The translations under genes were made by a program, and so were the position numbers. Of a stretch of 64,000 bases of DNA, positions 63,201 to 64,000 are shown in pieces. The notes below the pieces were generated by a model. It saw nothing but the letters and a program-made list of their open reading frames with translations, was not told the DNA's origin and searched no databases. Position 1 is the stretch's first letter. Every line of letters begins with the position of its first letter. This DNA comes from Hoplostethus atlanticus. Taxonomy: Eukaryota > Chordata > Actinopteri > Trachichthyiformes > Trachichthyidae. The stretch is taken from the NCBI GenBank assembly GCA_034670405.1, contig JAXDDX010000014.1, forward strand, positions 4,845,001 to 4,909,000. The letters are read 5' to 3'.

Positions 63201-63305
63201 CTCTTTGACCTTTGTCTTGTCCACACTGATAGGAACTGCCTCTAGACACAACAGCTGGGATAGAAGCACTAGCCAGCTGGTGAGGAGGGCCCGACTCCAA
63301 CACAT
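57261..63305 (-). CDS. nucb2: Nucleobindin-2, precursor of nesfatin-1 (12 coding exons)
   Basis: NUCB2 is a calcium- and DNA-binding protein of the secretory pathway and source of the satiety peptide nesfatin-1. Coding exons (minus) are 63305-63165, 62281-62174, 61541-61409, 60994-60891, 60448-60263, 59988-59898, 59749-59691, 59616-59524, 59411-59322, 59149-58979, 57639-57579 and 57478-57261; phases join to 484 residues. A signal peptide ([20 protein letters not shown], then LEA) ends before V24. V24-L105 is exactly 82 residues, as in nesfatin-1, followed by the dibasic K106-R107; [18 protein letters not shown] is the active core. R189-R190 matches the second processing site. EF-hand loops start [12 protein letters not shown] (255) and [12 protein letters not shown] (307) with an acidic segment between. 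Residues 336-392 are a Gln/Glu-rich coiled coil. Paralogue NUCB1 fits less well (here HPKVNHPGS and DHQALLKQF, as in NUCB2). The last 71 residues form an unusual His/Pro/Gln tail. Human NUCB2 has 420 residues. Confidence 0.96.
57797..58425 (+). mobile_element. Non-LTR retroelement 3' fragment in a nucb2 intron
   Basis: The segment contains GGGTTATTCTGGGAGTTTTT and ends GTAAAGTCCTTTGAGGC, then ATAAATACACTTGACTTGAC, a known tail type of fish non-LTR copies. It sits antisense to nucb2 in the intron before the 57,579-57,639 exon. The open frame over 57.8-58.0 kb is not recognisable as a protein. The 5' limit is a guess. Confidence 0.55.
60560..60844 (-). mobile_element. Terminal-inverted-repeat element, copy B (intact ends)
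   Basis: On the minus strand the element begins GGTGTGTTCACACTATTACG; its other end read inward is GATGTGTGTCCATACAATTA, giving imperfect terminal repeats of about 20 bases. It is about 285 bp, noncoding, and lies in the nucb2 intron between exons 60,263-60,448 and 60,891-60,994. Copy A at 56 kb is in the opposite orientation. No clear target duplication was found; the superfamily is unknown to me. Confidence 0.7.
61078..61230. mobile_element. Small MITE remnant in nucb2 intron
   Basis: The ends AGGGCTGTGCTATATG and (reverse strand) GGGGTTGGGCAATAAT resemble the inverted ends of short fish elements that begin 'agggctgtgcgatat'. The interior is AT-rich and noncoding. Confidence 0.45.
61583..62150. 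mobile_element. Fragments of DNA-transposon repeats in nucb2 intron
   Basis: CACTAGGGGTGTAACGATAC (from 61,580) resembles the start of a common hAT-like fish MITE. From about 61,940 a block of AAATTCCCTGACTTTTC-type repeats and a CCCTAGTGGCTGGTGGTCAT motif resembles interior hAT repeat sequence. These look like decayed pieces; boundaries are approximate. Confidence 0.4.
62282..63164. other. nucb2 intron 2 without recognised feature
   Basis: This is about 880 bases of intron between the first two nucb2 coding exons. A 77-codon open frame on the plus strand at 62.9-63.1 kb resembles no known protein. I see nothing else. Confidence 0.6.
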
Positions 63306-63559
63306 CTGGAAATTTAAAAAAAATCAACAGTTTTTATAAACCCAGTATTAAAGTAAAAATCAACGTGAACAAGGATCCTTGTGTGGCCAACTAATCTACC
63401 GTTAGTCTGGCTCCACTGTCACTACCATTTCCTCTTGCCCAGCTCTTCCAGCGAGCTTGTATCACACACGGCATAGGCTGTACGTTATTGGCTAGCTAAT
63501 ATCAATAGGTAGCCGTTAGGTTACTAGCTTTAGCACTGCAACTGACAGATCATAATTAT

Positions 63560-64000
63560 GAAAGACGGATACATGCTTTTCCACCCAAGTAACGTTAACG
63601 TTACATGTCAATGACACTTAACGTAACGTAAAGGTTTCACTAATAACATCATGGATATGCCACTGGGGTACTCACTTTATTATGAATCCCGACCCTCATT
63701 TAGCCTGCTTTCCCGTTGCTCTCTCGGTTAGTGTATTGTATTGGTAGCTAAGACTAGTTAGCTAGTAAGCATGGTTAGTTGTCCACATAGTGCAATTGGG
63801 GTAGCGTTAGAAGACCCGCCTCCTAAACGTGCGCTCTAATATCGCAGTGGCCCCGCTCAACTTTCTGTCAAAGGGGTCAGCATGTTGCGTTGCACTGAAC
63901 CGTACGTGGCGAGATGACGACGGAGCAGGTGGGCGGTCCCTTGAAAGCAGCGCAGTCTAGCCATTTTATCAATGATGTGAGCAAGTGACAAACGTCAGAA
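63560..64000 (-). promoter_or_regulatory. nucb2: nucb2 promoter region
   Basis: CpG-rich sequence around 63.8-63.96 kb, upstream of the predicted 5' exon, lacks a TATA box, as expected for a broadly expressed gene. Overlapping TAACGTTA palindromes lie at 63,590-63,603, with GCTAGC-type words as in the caprin1 promoter; a CCAAT box is present on the minus strand near 63,797. Confidence 0.45.
63676..63830 (-). other. nucb2: nucb2 noncoding 5' exon
   Basis: The first nucb2 coding exon starts exactly at a splice acceptor (CCAG|ATG), so a 5' UTR exon must exist. A strong donor (AATAAA|GTGAGTAC, minus strand) at 63,675-63,674 fits, leaving an intron of 370 bases. The exon's upstream limit is uncertain. 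Confidence 0.55.

Noticed and set aside
63780-63960. ER-stress response element in the nucb2 promoter
   Set aside because: A CCAAT box is present on the minus strand, but the CCACG half does not follow at the required nine-base spacing.

Overview
The window is nuclear DNA of a ray-finned (teleost) fish; the species cannot be fixed from the sequence alone. The evidence is vertebrate genes with short GT-AG exons and fish-like divergence from mammalian proteins, many long (GT)n tracts, and remnants of dispersed repeats common in fish genomes. I see no bacterial or viral genes, no CRISPR array, no rRNA, no convincing tRNA, and no LTR or retrovirus-like element.

Layout. Bases 1-8,723 are the start of a long first intron of alx4 (minus strand). 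Exon 1 of alx4 lies at 8,724-9,075, with its promoter region to about 9.43 kb. From there to about 43 kb is a gene desert of roughly 34 kb holding microsatellites, a LINE 3' tail, other dispersed repeats and possible regulatory DNA of alx4; no protein-coding gene is convincing there. From 44,914 to 54,284 is caprin1 (plus strand, 16 coding exons, 628 residues as annotated), with its promoter region at about 43.1-44 kb. From 63,305 down to 57,261 is nucb2 (minus strand, 12 coding exons, 484 residues), converging tail to tail with caprin1; its promoter is near the right edge.

The genes do not form a pathway. ALX4 is a craniofacial and limb homeodomain factor, caprin-1 is an RNA-binding stress-granule scaffold, and nucleobindin-2 is a secretory-pathway calcium-binding protein and precursor of nesfatin-1. 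Their human counterparts lie at three separate places on 11p (11p11.2, 11p13, 11p15.1), so the order here is a rearranged remnant of one ancestral block.

Points worth a second look: caprin1 lacks a conserved 29-residue exon and carries a decayed relic of another; its last intron offers two C-termini; nucb2 ends in a histidine-, proline- and glutamine-rich tail unlike the mammalian one; the 8-mer TAACGTTA clusters at both housekeeping promoters; and two inverted copies of a terminal-inverted-repeat element flank and invade nucb2, one interrupted by another retroelement tail.
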